Shown here piece by piece: positions 1-10,221 of a DNA stretch of 64,000 nucleotides. The stretch is taken from assembly GCA_002077065.1 (NCBI GenBank), contig NAJO01000027.1, forward strand, positions 62,001-126,000, given 5' to 3'. The notes below the pieces were generated by a model. That model was not told the origin of the DNA. It ran no database searches and saw only the letters and a list, made by a program, of their open reading frames with translations. The stretch is from Cryoendolithus antarcticus. Its lineage: Eukaryota > Ascomycota > Dothideomycetes > Cladosporiales > Cladosporiaceae. Each line of letters begins with the position of its first letter. Within the stretch, counting starts at the first letter, position 1. A program made the translations under genes and the position numbers.

Positions 1-385
1 GAGTGACACTCGGCGCTTCAATACCAGTCAACAGCGGCGCTCGCTGCGCTCCGCTCCCTCTTCGCCCACTCGCGTCATGTTGTTCGCCTAGATAGTCCTC
101 TTCCTCTATCCAGTCTTGCGGCTGCGCAGACCCATTGACCGTACCATGCATCGGCGGTTCCGAGACGTCGAATCGCACTCGGTGAGGTGTCCTTGGGGTG
201 CCATTGGCTCTTGGCTGTGCAAAAGAAGACTGTCTTCTTTGGAGGAATTTCCGCCCTGGCGGCTGCGCGGGTTGCGCTATGCTGTCCTCATCCGGCGAAT
301 CCTCCCTGGTATCCTGTAGCAGTCCAGCGGCTTCCTCTCCATCGCCTGCCCGCTTGCGATCGGCTTCGCGATCGTCCTTGGCCAT
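1..385 (-). CDS. N-terminus of AVT-type vacuolar amino-acid transporter (partial, runs off left edge)
   Basis: Reverse-strand frame open from an ATG at 385..383 to the window edge, 128 codons without a stop. The product starts MAKDDREADRKRAG and is charged and disordered, with RVRFDVSEPP in the middle and DWIEEEDYLG and APLLTGIEAPSVT near the cut. I recognise this as the cytosolic tail that precedes the first membrane segment in fungal AVT/SLC38-fold (Aa_trans) transporters, which move amino acids across the vacuolar membrane. No transmembrane part lies in the window, so the function rests on the tail motifs alone. It is divergent from the resolvase gene on the plus strand, with 470 bp between them. 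Confidence 0.6.
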   Translation of the reverse strand, partial: MAKDDREADRKRAGDGEEAAGLLQDTREDSPDEDSIAQPAQPPGRKFLQRRQSSFAQPRANGTPRTPHRVRFDVSEPPMHGTVNGSAQPQDWIEEEDYLGEQHDASGRRGSGAQRAPLLTGIEAPSVT

Positions 386-855
386 AACATCGTTGCTGGT
401 TGGAGATGTTTAGTGCATTGCGAGGAAGAGAAGAGCACACGTATTGGACCTACATAGATACACGTAAGCTCTGGGTATTCTTAGCTCGTCTCATTGTCGA
501 ATTCCGAGCCGCTTTCGGTCACTGCCATCAGTCCTCAGGGGATTTACAAATCTACGGATTGGCCGCCATGTTTGCGATCACACCTTTCACATCACGGCCC
601 ACGGCTGCAGTGTTTGCCACTGAATTGGGCCATCTGATATGCAAGCCGTTCACGAGCTACTGACAGGCCTCACTTCCGACCATGGCGCACGGTCACACTA
701 AAGAGTAATCCTTACATTTCTTATGTCCATCACGTAGCATTACTCTCCAACTCATCACATGCGATTATTCAGGACCAAAGGTACTGAAGTGATGGCACGT
801 TCTATGGTCATATTGGCCGGCCCATCATGAGCTCATCTCCTTCTACCGCGCTTCT
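386..855. other. Intergenic, divergent promoter region
   Basis: Lies between the transporter (minus) and the resolvase (plus), so it should hold both promoters. I see no conserved coding and no clear motif. Confidence 0.5.
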
Positions 856-1914
856 ATGAGAAGACCTCCAGTATCTACCCAGGTAGATTCAGATGCCATG
901 GCTCAATTGGGTAGCCTGAAGTCCAGGACGCTGCAGCGCATGGCATTCCTGGCTGGGTTGCCTTCGACTGGGACCAAAGCTGAGCTGGCGACGACCCTGC
1001 GATCTGGACTACCACAATCGCGTCTGCTTGCTCAACCCAGTCGCATCCTCAGCATCGACATGGGTATTCGCAATCTGGCCTATTGTGTTCTGGACCTAGC
1101 AAGTCTTCAATCAACGTCCGCGCCTGCGCCATTGACGACGAGTCTCCGAGTACGGGAGTGGAGAAGACTGGACCTACTCGGCCGCCTCGTGCCCGAATCG
1201 GCCGCGAAAACTGATCGCAAGGGCGGTGCCGATAATTCGATCAGTCGCAAGCTGCCAGCCAATGCCTTCACTCCGTCAGTCATGTCGAGGGTCGCCTATG
1301 GTATCACAACCGAGCTGCTGGAATACAAGCCGACGATCATTCTCATTGAAAGGCAGCGCTTCCGGTCAGGCGGTGGGTCAGCCATTCAGGAATGGACTCT
1401 ACGCGTCAACATGCTCGAGAGCATGCTCTGGGCATGCTTTCAGGCGCACAACGCTGTCAACTTGAGCACTAAAGACTACCTTGCGCCGTCGCTGCACGAA
1501 GTAAGTCCCGCAATGGTGGCAAAGTTCTGGACCGCGGGCACGGACAAGGAGCTTCGCACTCCCAGCCAATTGCTCCAGGACGGTGCCGATAGTACAGCGA
1601 CATACAACGCATCACGCTCAGTGGATAAGAAAGCGAAGATCGGTGTGGCACGAGGTTGGCTGAAGGGAGAGGGTGGCGTGTCGCTGCAGTTGCAGCCAGA
1701 AGTCAAGTCCGTTGTGGACGCTTTCACCACCGCCAGACGGTCTTCAACACGCAAGAAAGGTGCAGAGGACTCCGAAGCCGAGTCGAGCGACGTGGGCAAA
1801 CTGGACGATCTTGCGGACTGCTTACTACAGGGCGCGGCGTGGGTAAGATGGGAGGAGAACCGACGTGACATGATTAGATTGATGGAGGACAGTGGTTATG
1901 ATCTGTCGCCATGA
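856..1914 (+). CDS. CCE1: Mitochondrial Holliday-junction resolvase (CCE1/Ydc2 type)
   Basis: Single exon, 352 aa. Residues about 18-52 form a SAP-like DNA-binding helix pair (LKSRTLQRMAFLAGLPSTGT). The RNase H-fold nuclease follows: ILSIDMGIRNLAYCV with catalytic Asp about 68, IILIERQRFRSGG with Glu about 165, and a C-terminal KLDDLADCLLQ that supplies the last acidic pair. These are the Ydc2 metal ligands. The known role is cutting four-way junctions in mitochondrial DNA so that nucleoids can segregate. GTAAGT near 1500 is read as coding (the frame gives the family-typical VSPAMVAKFW). The start could also be the ATG at 898, which has the better context (gccATGg); the extra 14 residues may extend a mitochondrial presequence. 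Confidence 0.88.
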   Translation: MRRPPVSTQVDSDAMAQLGSLKSRTLQRMAFLAGLPSTGTKAELATTLRSGLPQSRLLAQPSRILSIDMGIRNLAYCVLDLASLQSTSAPAPLTTSLRVREWRRLDLLGRLVPESAAKTDRKGGADNSISRKLPANAFTPSVMSRVAYGITTELLEYKPTIILIERQRFRSGGGSAIQEWTLRVNMLESMLWACFQAHNAVNLSTKDYLAPSLHEVSPAMVAKFWTAGTDKELRTPSQLLQDGADSTATYNASRSVDKKAKIGVARGWLKGEGGVSLQLQPEVKSVVDAFTTARRSSTRKKGAEDSEAESSDVGKLDDLADCLLQGAAWVRWEENRRDMIRLMEDSGYDLSP

Positions 1915-2323
1915 ACCTCACGTACCCATTGTATGCGGTCTTTGCCACTCCAACAGATTGAGACGCTACAATGCCTGTACCAGCACACTGACCGCAAAGA
2001 ACTTGCGACACACCCGAAGAGACTGACAGCGCGCTGTCGCACTCTCATCCTGACACTCGGCTTTTCGCGGGTGCAGCAGCATTAGCAATAGACGGTCGCA
2101 GCTAAGTTGATCAAAGCACTACCTACGTTTCGAAAGTGTCGAGAAGTAACGGTGAGGTGAAAGTCCATAACGCGTTTAGATTGCGCCAAGGCTGGCCCCT
2201 GTGTGCTTAGTTCCTGCCTGCTTTGTGTCACCACGACACCACACCTCGATCAGAACCTCGTTGAGAGTGCAGATTCTCTGGGGACTCTCATAGACGCACC
2301 TGGAGCAATCACGGCTGTCCAAC
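1915..2323. other. Intergenic
   Basis: 3' end of the resolvase gene and promoter/leader of the SWIM-RING gene. No further feature seen. Confidence 0.5.
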
Positions 2324-3578
2324 ATGGCAGATAGCAGCGGACCTCGACGTTCTGGCCGCGTGAGAAAAGCTGTCACTTCTTATGCAGACGAACAGGCTGA
2401 GGATGTCACGCTCGCGAAGCCGTCAAAGGAAAAGCGCAATTCCCACGACGCTGACGACGCGCTGGAAGTCGAAGATGACTTCCACGAAGACGAAGAGATG
2501 CCAGCCGACGAGCCCAAACCCCGCAAGAAGCCGACCAAGGGCTCGCTGAGGAAGGGCATCGGCGAGCCTGACGACGACGGTGTCATGCGTCTTACCACTA
2601 CCATGAAGCGTCCTCCCGGTGAGAAGCGCCCACCGCCAGTCTATCCGGTTCCGCAGAAGGTCAAGCTCGACGAAGGTGGGAAGGCTATGTCACTGGCTGC
2701 TATCATGGCCACTTCGTTCGAAAGTCGCCGGCAGCGTCAAGTCTCTCGCATCCCACGCCTCTCGAACGGACAGGTGGAGACACGTATCAAACCGTAAGCG
2801 AGTCTAAATATCCGCGGAGAGCGCATGCTGACTTCTCAGGTTCGTGCCGGAAGCTACCGACTCCTATCAGACCTTTCTTGGGCGAGCGCGTACTCAGAAG
2901 ATGGTTATACTGGAACGCACACGTGGCTTCGAAGAGGACTGCCATGCGAACGACGAAGCTTGTCCATATCACGAGATCAAGATCGCTGGCTCGACCGGGA
3001 ATGTCTACACAGTAAGAGTGCTTCAACGTCATCTCACTTACTTACCACTGAATGCAGCCCAGGTCGTGATCTCTCACCTCCCAACGTGCTCCTGTCCTAA
3101 TACTAGCTTTAAATCGCAATCGAGCGGCGAGGGCCTATGCAAGCATGCACTCTATGTGCTGCACTACGTGCTCAAAGCGCCTGAGCACCTTTGCTACCAG
3201 ACTGCATTCTTGACTTCGGAGCTCAAGGAGATCGATGCAGGCGCACCAGCACTTCCCGCGCAGGCCATCGAGGAGGAAGTCATGGACGGGAAGCGCAAGC
3301 CAGTGGAGGGTGACTGCCCGATCTGCTTTATGGAATTCGAAGAAGCCGAAGAATCGACGTGGTGTCGTGCTGCCTGTGGCAACAATTTCCACACCAAATG
3401 CTTCTTTGGGTGGAGAAATGCGAACTATGGTTGCGTTACTTGCCCGCTGTGTCGCTCGGAATGGGAGGAGGCCGATGCTGTGAAGGCAACGGGCGTCAGT
3501 ATGGCGAATGTGAAGATGCCGACTGAGCGCGGACGTGGCGGATACTATAATGTTCGCGATCAGCTGGACTACGATTGA
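2324..3578 (+). CDS. SWIM and RING zinc-finger protein (probable E3 ubiquitin ligase)
   Basis: Three exons: 2324-2793, 2840-3011, 3063-3578; 385 aa. Intron 1 is GTAAGC...CTGACTTCTCAG. Intron 2 (51 bp) must use the CAG at 3060-3062, not the one at 3055-3057, to keep frame; it joins GNVYT to VVISHLPTCSCPN. Residues 1-150 are acidic and basic low-complexity. A SWIM zinc finger follows (CSC...LCKH, residues about 222-245), then the family-typical VLKAPEHLCYQTAFLTSEL, then a RING finger (CPICFMEF...CPLC, about 298-343). SWIM-plus-RING proteins of the MEX type act as ubiquitin ligases; the substrate here is unknown. A typical fungal member, complete at both ends. Confidence 0.85.
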
Positions 3579-3762
3579 TCACTGCCGTGTACGAGGACGC
3601 GGAGGTTATGAAGAGACATCGCCTGTGCTATCGGAGACCGCGCCAGGCTATCTTACTACCATGCGACTGCTGGCATGAGAACACGGAAGGGCATGGCATT
3701 CGCGTAGAAGCGTATTGAAAGTGAGCTTGATCGCCAAGAACAATCGCGTGTCAATCACTTAT

Positions 3763-4653
3763 TCACTGCTTCGTTGATGATCGCGTGCTTCGTCTAGTCG
3801 GATTTCTTCCTCTCTCGACACTGACCTGCGTCTCAGGTGCGTTTGCGACCTTTCGGCTCTTCGGCTTTTCACTCCCAGCAGACACAGCTTCCTCTGGGTT
3901 GGCCTTCCGCTTTGTCGATGGCTTCGTCTCTACATCATCCTTGGCTGCCTTGGGCTGACTGACCTCTCCGACAATCGCAAGGTCCTGCTCCCTCTTGCCA
4001 AGAACATACGCCACCTTCTCGATCTCCGCTGCACTCACGCCCTCGACACGCGACCTGAACTCCGCGACTCGTGCTACCAGCTCGCGATACTCCTTGGGGG
4101 TGTACTTGATTTTGCGATCCCAGCGACTAGCAGTCTCATCCTTCCAGAACGCCCATCGGAAGAGCTCATCAGAGAAGAAAGGTACTCTCTCTGGATCATT
4201 GACAGCGAGTAGAAGTGATGCAGTGGCTGGTCCGATGCCCTTGAGCTTACACAGAGTTTTCAGACGTGCTTCGAAATCATCGTCACTCGATGTAGACAGG
4301 CCATCAGTGGTGACTTCGAGAACGAATTCTGGACTGTTCTGCAGGACCAAGCCCTTTAATGCTGGCCGGAACGTGCCGTGGGACCTCCAAATGATCAGAT
4401 CACGAACTTGCAAAGGTAAACGCATCCGTGTGGAAGATATTGTCACTCACAGCTTCCAATCCACTAGCGTTGCTACTTCTTCCTTAGCTAGATACACTTT
4501 CCCTGCCACCTTCCGCTCTGCAAGAACAGCGGGCAGTCCCTTGAATCTGTGCTCGTCGAGTGACTTGAGCTTGTCTGGCACGCACGTCGGGTACTGCTCC
4601 AAGAGGCTATTGAAAGTGCTCGTGTCGACACCGTCGAACGTGAAGTCGGTCAT
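3763..4653 (-). CDS. Conserved fungal helix-hairpin-helix protein, DNA-glycosylase-like fold
   Basis: Two exons on the minus strand, 4653..4451 and 4384..3763, joined by a 66-bp intron (GTGAGT donor, AG acceptor at 4386-4385); 274 aa. The splice gives LVDWKLSHGTFRPALKGL across the junction. The core holds a helix-hairpin-helix, LCKLKGIGPATASLLLAV, like the one in DNA glycosylases, then VPFFSDELFRWAF. No catalytic Lys/Asp pair of the HhH-GPD enzymes could be placed with confidence. The last 70 residues are a Lys/Arg/Ser-rich tail that may be nuclear-localising. I recognise the family as conserved in fungi but know of no proven function. DNA binding is the reasonable inference; glycosylase activity is not shown. 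Confidence 0.75.
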
Positions 4654-5125
4654 GGTCTCAGTCGAGGTCCTGACTTTACGACAACGTCATGGTGGGCGTC
4701 TTTCCGCGTCCGGGACCTGATGCGATCCGTTTGACACTGACGCAACGAAGTCGAGCGGGTAGATCTTGATGACAGGTAAGATATAGACATGCTGTCGTCG
4801 TCCAGATGCACGCACTTCCGCTCTTTGACGCGCTAGAAGCGCGTGGTGCACCCCGCGTTCACAGTGGGCTACACGGTCTACATCGACCACACCTGCACCT
4901 CTGGACTCTGCCAACTACTATTGATGCAGCTATACTCAATTAGCTACACCGCAAGCTACACTGCAAGCTACACGAAATACCGCACCACGACCACGCCAAT
5001 ACCCTCGACCCTGCGGTTCCGCCATCCGCCATGCGGCATCCGCAAGCAGTCCGACCGTCAACGATCTCTCGTGAGCGTCTACACTTCTAGGAATATGGCA
5101 TGAGTGATTGTACCGCCCTTCGAGA
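4654..5125. other. Intergenic with short tandem repeat
   Basis: Divergent spacer between the HhH protein (minus) and the coiled-coil orphan (plus). It contains the 12-bp repeat listed separately; otherwise nothing recognised. Confidence 0.5.
4942..4974. repeat. 12-bp tandem repeat, about 2.8 copies
   Basis: The unit agctacacYgca is repeated: agctacaccgca, agctacactgca, agctacacga. A small minisatellite in the divergent spacer, with no coding role seen. Confidence 0.8.
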
Positions 5126-6562
5126 ATGTCTTCAAACACCCGAGAGACCGAGTCGCAGCTCAAGCACAGCTTTGAGCACACAATGCAGCCGGAGGTCATG
5201 TCAGAGCACCATTCGAGCAATGCGAGCACGCCACGAAAGAAGAGGAAAGCTGCGGACATAACAGCGGACATTGGCGACTCCAGCAACGCAAATCACAATG
5301 GTGCTCGGCGCAAGGTTGGCTGCAATCCTTCGAATTGTTTCTTCACTAGCGAAGCGGACGTAGCACAGCCAGACAGGACATGTGCCAACGATAGCTGCAG
5401 GGCCAGGCTACGACACGTGATGATGCACAAGAGACACATCAGTACGCACTGTACGGCGATGAAGATGATAGCGAAGTCAGAGAAAAGGGAACGGGAAGAT
5501 GCTGCGATCGCTTGGCAATTGGAGAAGCAGAGCTTGCTAACAGACAAGGCGGCGGCAGAGGCGCGAGCAAGGCACATGTCAGACGATCTGGACCGCGAGA
5601 CCGAGATGCGAGAGCAGGTTGAGTTCAAGCTGCAGAAGGCATTGTTCGACCTCAGTATGTCGCAGCGGCACGTCGAACGCATCACGGAGATCCACACGCG
5701 GGATCGAGGGGACCCGGAACCAGCGGCGCGCCAGGAGGTACAGAGACTACAGGCAGCATATCAGCAGGCGCAGCAAGATGCGGCGACTGATCGTCGGAGA
5801 TGGCAACTTGAGGTCGGGGACCTGCAGCAGACCGTTCAGGAGATGCAGGGCGACCTCGAGGAAGCGTGCCGTTTCAAGAACGAGGAACGTCCAGATCGCT
5901 CGAGCAATGCTTATGAAGGACTTCCTCCCCCCTACGGCAGCCTGAACAGGAAAGAGTACCTACCACCGTATGGTCGTCACAAGGATGTTGGAAAGGCAAA
6001 CCAAGTCAACTCCGACAATGCAATCTGCGATAATTTCGAGGATGACTTGGATGCTGCAACTGGCCTCATCGCTTCCAACGGCGACGACAGCACCGGACCT
6101 GTTACCAATCTGGTCGCAGGTGTGCTTGCAGCGCTCGTAGAAGCATGCCGGTCGATACAGTACCTTCATCAAACCATCGATGAGCCAATAGACGCAGCTT
6201 CACGGGCTGAGCTACTAGTCAATCTCTCCTGGCGGGCATTCGCAGCCATCGACGTTCGTCCGAATGCCGCTGCTCCTGATCGCTTGCAGTTGACTGAGAC
6301 CTTTGTTCTGGCCAACGATGTTCTCCTTGCCCTGCTCCGGACTGCACAATTCGAGCGGCGTACGTTGGACGAGCTTAGCCACTATCATTGTCAAGTGGAA
6401 AGGCTCAATCAGGGGTTTCGGCAAACGTTTCCGGCTGGACCAAAGGCGTACTTCGCTTCTTCGACGACTTGGCTGCATGACCAGATCTGCAAGGAGAGGG
6501 AGATGATCGCCAACGGCACTCGCAGCAGAGGCGCGCGTCGCTCCGGTGCCACGAATGCCTGA
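5126..6562 (+). CDS. Hypothetical coiled-coil protein with Cys/His-rich N-terminus
   Basis: Single exon, 478 aa from the ATG at 5126 (MSSNTRETESQ). Residues about 70-110 hold CNPSNC, then CANDSCRARLRHVMMHKRH and THC, a Cys/His cluster that could bind zinc but matches no finger I know. From about 120 to 260 a long Glu/Arg/Gln-rich segment has the heptad look of a coiled coil. The last 150 residues look globular and helical (VTNLVAGVLAALVEACRSI). No family recognised. Codon use and composition match its neighbours. It may be a lineage-specific structural or DNA-associated protein; that is a guess. Confidence 0.6.
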   Translation: MSSNTRETESQLKHSFEHTMQPEVMSEHHSSNASTPRKKRKAADITADIGDSSNANHNGARRKVGCNPSNCFFTSEADVAQPDRTCANDSCRARLRHVMMHKRHISTHCTAMKMIAKSEKREREDAAIAWQLEKQSLLTDKAAAEARARHMSDDLDRETEMREQVEFKLQKALFDLSMSQRHVERITEIHTRDRGDPEPAARQEVQRLQAAYQQAQQDAATDRRRWQLEVGDLQQTVQEMQGDLEEACRFKNEERPDRSSNAYEGLPPPYGSLNRKEYLPPYGRHKDVGKANQVNSDNAICDNFEDDLDAATGLIASNGDDSTGPVTNLVAGVLAALVEACRSIQYLHQTIDEPIDAASRAELLVNLSWRAFAAIDVRPNAAAPDRLQLTETFVLANDVLLALLRTAQFERRTLDELSHYHCQVERLNQGFRQTFPAGPKAYFASSTTWLHDQICKEREMIANGTRSRGARRSGATNA

Positions 6563-6861
6563 AGTCGGGCACGGCTACTATAGTCGGCATTGTGAGATCA
6601 TCGCTATACCATCGATGAGATATGAGCAGCGGACTTCCCTCGGGGGATCAACAGCTCTCTCTCCTCCTTGGCACTGCATGGTAGCATTCACTGCTGGGAG
6701 CGTGATTTACAGCTGCGTATGGAGTTGCGGCCAGAAGCCCGAAGTTCCTGTGCGCTCACGCTGCACCGCAGCACATATAGAATAAGTAGTCACAGTTCAG
6801 TCTTTCGACAGGGCGCGCACAGTTTTGGAGAACTTGGGGGACGCGGTACAGTGTCAGAGGC

Positions 6862-8175
6862 CTATCTTACAACTTTGCCATCAACACTCTCCTCGATTCC
6901 TCTCATCTTCTCATATACCCGTAGCTTCTCCTCCCCTGCACTCCCCCCGAACACCGCCTTAACAATCCCCAACTTATTGCCAATAAATTGCAAAGGCGTG
7001 AAGAGCCACACAGCCGCCGTCAGAACTCCCGTATTCAACGCTAAACTCCCCACCTTCACAGCCAGACGCAATGCCGTTGTCCCCGCCTCAGTCTGCGGAT
7101 TCGCAATGCCCGGCACACCTGGCAGCACGACTTGAGCTTTGGTGACGAAGGGCCGCATATCGTGCTCGTACGCTACCAGCGCTGCTTTGATGTCCCCACG
7201 GTGAGTTGTCAAACATCCTGCCAGCATGTAAGCGCCAACAAGGGCAGCTGTCGTACCGAGTCCAGTGACGCCGCTGGGAGCGTATCCGGCATCACCCAGC
7301 ACTACGACTCGGCCCTTCTCGGTAGACCACGAGTCCATCTTCACTTGAGCGGTTCGAAGAAGATAGAAGGTTTCGGACTCGTCAATGTGATCGAGTATTC
7401 GAGGCATTTCCCAGCCCATACCCGAGAAGATTTGCTTCAGCAGAGCCTTCTGCTCTGCCTGTGGCAGGCCGATGATCTCATCAGTCTCATTGTCGTTGAT
7501 GCGGCATAAATAGGCTCCCGATTGTTTCCTGGCTTTGTCGGGTCTGATGAGAACGTTTCTTCCGGCTGCAAGGTGGAAACGGCTCCAAGTCTCATCTTGA
7601 GGCTCCCACGGGATCATGAAAGTTGCTATGTAGCCTTTGAGGCTCTTCACGTAGCCTTCTTTGGGTTTGCCGAAGGCCAGCTCGCGGGTGCGGCTGCCCA
7701 GTCCGTCGGCAGCGACTACGAGGTCGAAGTCTCGTTCCGCACCACTGGCGAGTTTCACATTGACTCGATCGTCCTCCTCAGTGAGTCCGGTGATGCTGTC
7801 GCCGAAGATATACTCAGTCTCGTCCTTCGAAGCCTGGTAGAACACGTCTGCCATATCGCCTCGGAGGATCTCGATCTCGCGCACGGGACTATTGACGCTG
7901 TCTGAGACGGGGAACCGACCAATGTCCTTGTCGTTGACATCGACGACCCGCAAACCATCATCGTGGACGGTACGGGCGCGGATCGCTTGCTCGACGCCCA
8001 TGAATCGGGCGGCCTGAGTGCCGGGACCGACAAGGTCGATTTGCTGGCCTTCTATGCGGATTGAGGCTGAACGCTCGACGATGGTGGTCTTGAAGCCATT
8101 GCGGTTGAGGAGGATGGCGAGGGCTGGGCCCGCGATGCCGGCGCCAGAGATGAGGATGTGAGGTGGAACAGTCAT
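6862..8175 (-). CDS. FAD-dependent monooxygenase, PHBH fold
   Basis: Single exon, 437 aa from the ATG at 8175. The FAD-binding GxGxxG is at the start (ILISGAGIAGPALAILL), followed by the acidic end of beta-2 (TTIVERSASIRIEG). The DG motif is VVAADGLGSRTREL and the GD motif is VVVLGDAGYAPSGVTGLG. These three motifs define class A flavoprotein hydroxylases, which use NAD(P)H and oxygen to hydroxylate aromatic or polyketide-like substrates. The C-terminus carries hydrophobic helices (LAVKVGSLALNTGVLTAAVW), as in many fungal members. No neighbouring PKS/NRPS is seen, so this is more likely a stand-alone enzyme; the adjacent SDR is the only other redox gene nearby. Substrate not predictable. Confidence 0.85.
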   Translation of the reverse strand: MTVPPHILISGAGIAGPALAILLNRNGFKTTIVERSASIRIEGQQIDLVGPGTQAARFMGVEQAIRARTVHDDGLRVVDVNDKDIGRFPVSDSVNSPVREIEILRGDMADVFYQASKDETEYIFGDSITGLTEEDDRVNVKLASGAERDFDLVVAADGLGSRTRELAFGKPKEGYVKSLKGYIATFMIPWEPQDETWSRFHLAAGRNVLIRPDKARKQSGAYLCRINDNETDEIIGLPQAEQKALLKQIFSGMGWEMPRILDHIDESETFYLLRTAQVKMDSWSTEKGRVVVLGDAGYAPSGVTGLGTTAALVGAYMLAGCLTTHRGDIKAALVAYEHDMRPFVTKAQVVLPGVPGIANPQTEAGTTALRLAVKVGSLALNTGVLTAAVWLFTPLQFIGNKLGIVKAVFGGSAGEEKLRVYEKMRGIEESVDGKVVR

Positions 8176-8769
8176 GGTAAGGTCTTGCGAATATGGTTTA
8201 CGATGTGTGATCAAGCTGAGGACTGGTACGGTCTTGAAGTGGATGTCGAGGATACCTTATAGAACTGCTAATCTACATCACCTTTGACTGCAACTCCCGA
8301 CCATTTGCCATGCTCCCATCATAACTTACTGCGAGTGCGACGTCGTGAGGCGGGAGCAAGATCATCCGTGCAAGTGGTACAAGGCAATGCGAATGCGAGC
8401 GAACATATGCAAAGACTTGGAGAGTGAAACGACAAGGGAAGCACAATGAACATCGGGTACGGCGAAAGGATGCCGTAGGATTTAAGCACTGCGCGCTGAT
8501 TGGCTGAGCGCCGTTCGCTCTATGCAGGCCGGCAGGTTCTCGCAAAACACTGCCAGTTACGACATCGTGAATTCTCTCACGAAACATGCATTCGCAAGCT
8601 TTCACTCCATCTGCGGTCCCACCGAGACAACGTTCATCCACCCTTGCTACGTAGTGGTAGCAGATCAAAGACCAGGCCACGATATGCTCTCAGTTTTGGA
8701 GGTAGATTTCCACAGCCGTGCGCAACGAGACATCCTAATATCGCCGTGGATACTTACAAGCTGTCGAAC
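8176..8769. other. Intergenic (monooxygenase promoter, SDR 3' end)
   Basis: Holds the promoter of the minus-strand monooxygenase. A CCAAT box reads on the minus strand at 8503..8499, about 325 bp upstream of that ATG. Nothing else recognised. Confidence 0.45.
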
Positions 8770-9815
8770 CTACGTGCTGAACTTGAAGCCTCCGTTTGCA
8801 CAGATTACGCTGCCAGTACACCATCCCGAGTCGGGCGTGCAGAGCATGGCGATGGTGCCAGCAATGTCCGACTCGTATGCCTACGGAAGCTCCGTCAGCA
8901 TACCACTTTGCACATTCACGCTAGAGGCAACTCACAGGTCTTCCGCCTGCGAAGCTGGCGTCCTCGACGAACTTCTCCCGATCGATACCAGGCCGGACAG
9001 CAGCCAGAGGCGTATTGATGGTCCAGTGGCTCATCTGCTCCTGGAACTCGCGCGTAGTGCCGCTGTACATATCGGTTGCGACCGGCCCAGGATTGACGGC
9101 ATTGACAGTTGCTCTTTCGGCTAGCTCACGTGCCCAGGTTCGTGTCATGGCTTCCAGTGCAGCTTTCGTGCCGCCGTATCTAACGTGAGTCAGCCACGAT
9201 GCACAGAGCGGCAAAACGGACGATCGACACGTCGGCTATGTTGAAAAGAATGCCACCGACTTACACAGACTGCTTCGCGAATCCCAGACTCGCGCTCACA
9301 CTCGATACATTGACAACCCTCCCACTCCGATCATGAGGAAAGTACGGTATAGCAGCCTTCATCAGCAACAGCGGCCCCCTGACATTGACGTTGTACAGCT
9401 GCGCAAAGTCCTCGACATCGCATTCCTCGACAAGTCGATTGCTCGCTACTCCAGCATTATTGACCAGTATATCGATTTGAAACTTCTTCGTCTTCGGGTG
9501 CGAGAAGTTGTTCGACGCAATCTCGATCAAGTGAGCCGGACCCCTCTCGGTGCCCATATCGGCTTGCACAGGTAAGCATCTGATGCCGTGGGCCTCCTCG
9601 AGTTTCTTTGCTAGAGCAGCGGTCTTCTCGGCTGAGGAGTCACTGGTGTAGTTCATGACCAACGAGGCCCCCTTGGCTGCCAGATTCTCGCATGTAGCGG
9701 CGCCTATACCTCGAGACGCTCCTGTGACGACGGCGAGCTTGCCTTCCAGGATGCGAGATCCATCTCCTCCAGCCCAGTTCGTGGACTGTGAACGACTAGC
9801 AGTAGGGCGGGACAT
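8770..9815 (-). CDS. Short-chain dehydrogenase/reductase (SDR)
   Basis: Three exons on the minus strand: 9815..9265, 9179..8936, 8880..8770; 301 aa. Introns of 85 and 55 bp, donors GTAAGT and GTGAGT. Classical SDR motifs: cofactor-binding TGASRGIG (residues 31-38), NNAG, the Ser-rich VVNVSSVSA, and the catalytic YGGTK (Tyr 185, Lys 189), which is split by intron 1 just before the Tyr. VNAVNPGPVATDM is the usual segment after the active site. The last exon encodes a canonical SDR C-terminus (GTIAMLCTPDSGWCTGS, ending NGGFKFST). An NADP(H)-type oxidoreductase of the FabG-like fungal group; substrate unknown. Confidence 0.87.
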
Positions 9816-10221
9816 AGTGATCTATAGAATGGGAAATGGTGTGAACTGTAGTGTACAAGTTTGTAGTCTTCTCTACTATCTGGGCAAGGAGAGAAGCTTG
9901 AATGAAGTGGTTCTGCTCACTCAAGGATTGGTGGTCGCGTGTCCCCTGTTTTATGCCACGGAATGCAGGTGAACTCTGTCAACGGCACAATGATGTCAGC
10001 AAGTGGGTCTATATACTCTCATACGAAGCCGAGACCGAATACTCCTTGCTGAGGCGAAGTTGCTCTGTTTAGCTACTAGAAGTGCATATGGACGTCCCAT
10101 CGGAAGCATATGACCAAGCAAGCGAACAAGCTAATCTCATTTCCGCGTTGACCCAAGCAAGACCATCGCAGGTCGACTCTGCCCTGGCTCTTGCTCTACA
10201 CAGCATGCACTTGCAGTCCCG
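9816..10221. other. Intergenic
   Basis: SDR promoter side and 3' side of the RING/coiled-coil gene. No coding evidence. Confidence 0.5.

Noticed and set aside
1492..1510. GTAAGT near 1500 as an intron donor in the resolvase
   Set aside because: The frame reads through with the family-typical VSPAMVAKFW; no intron is needed.
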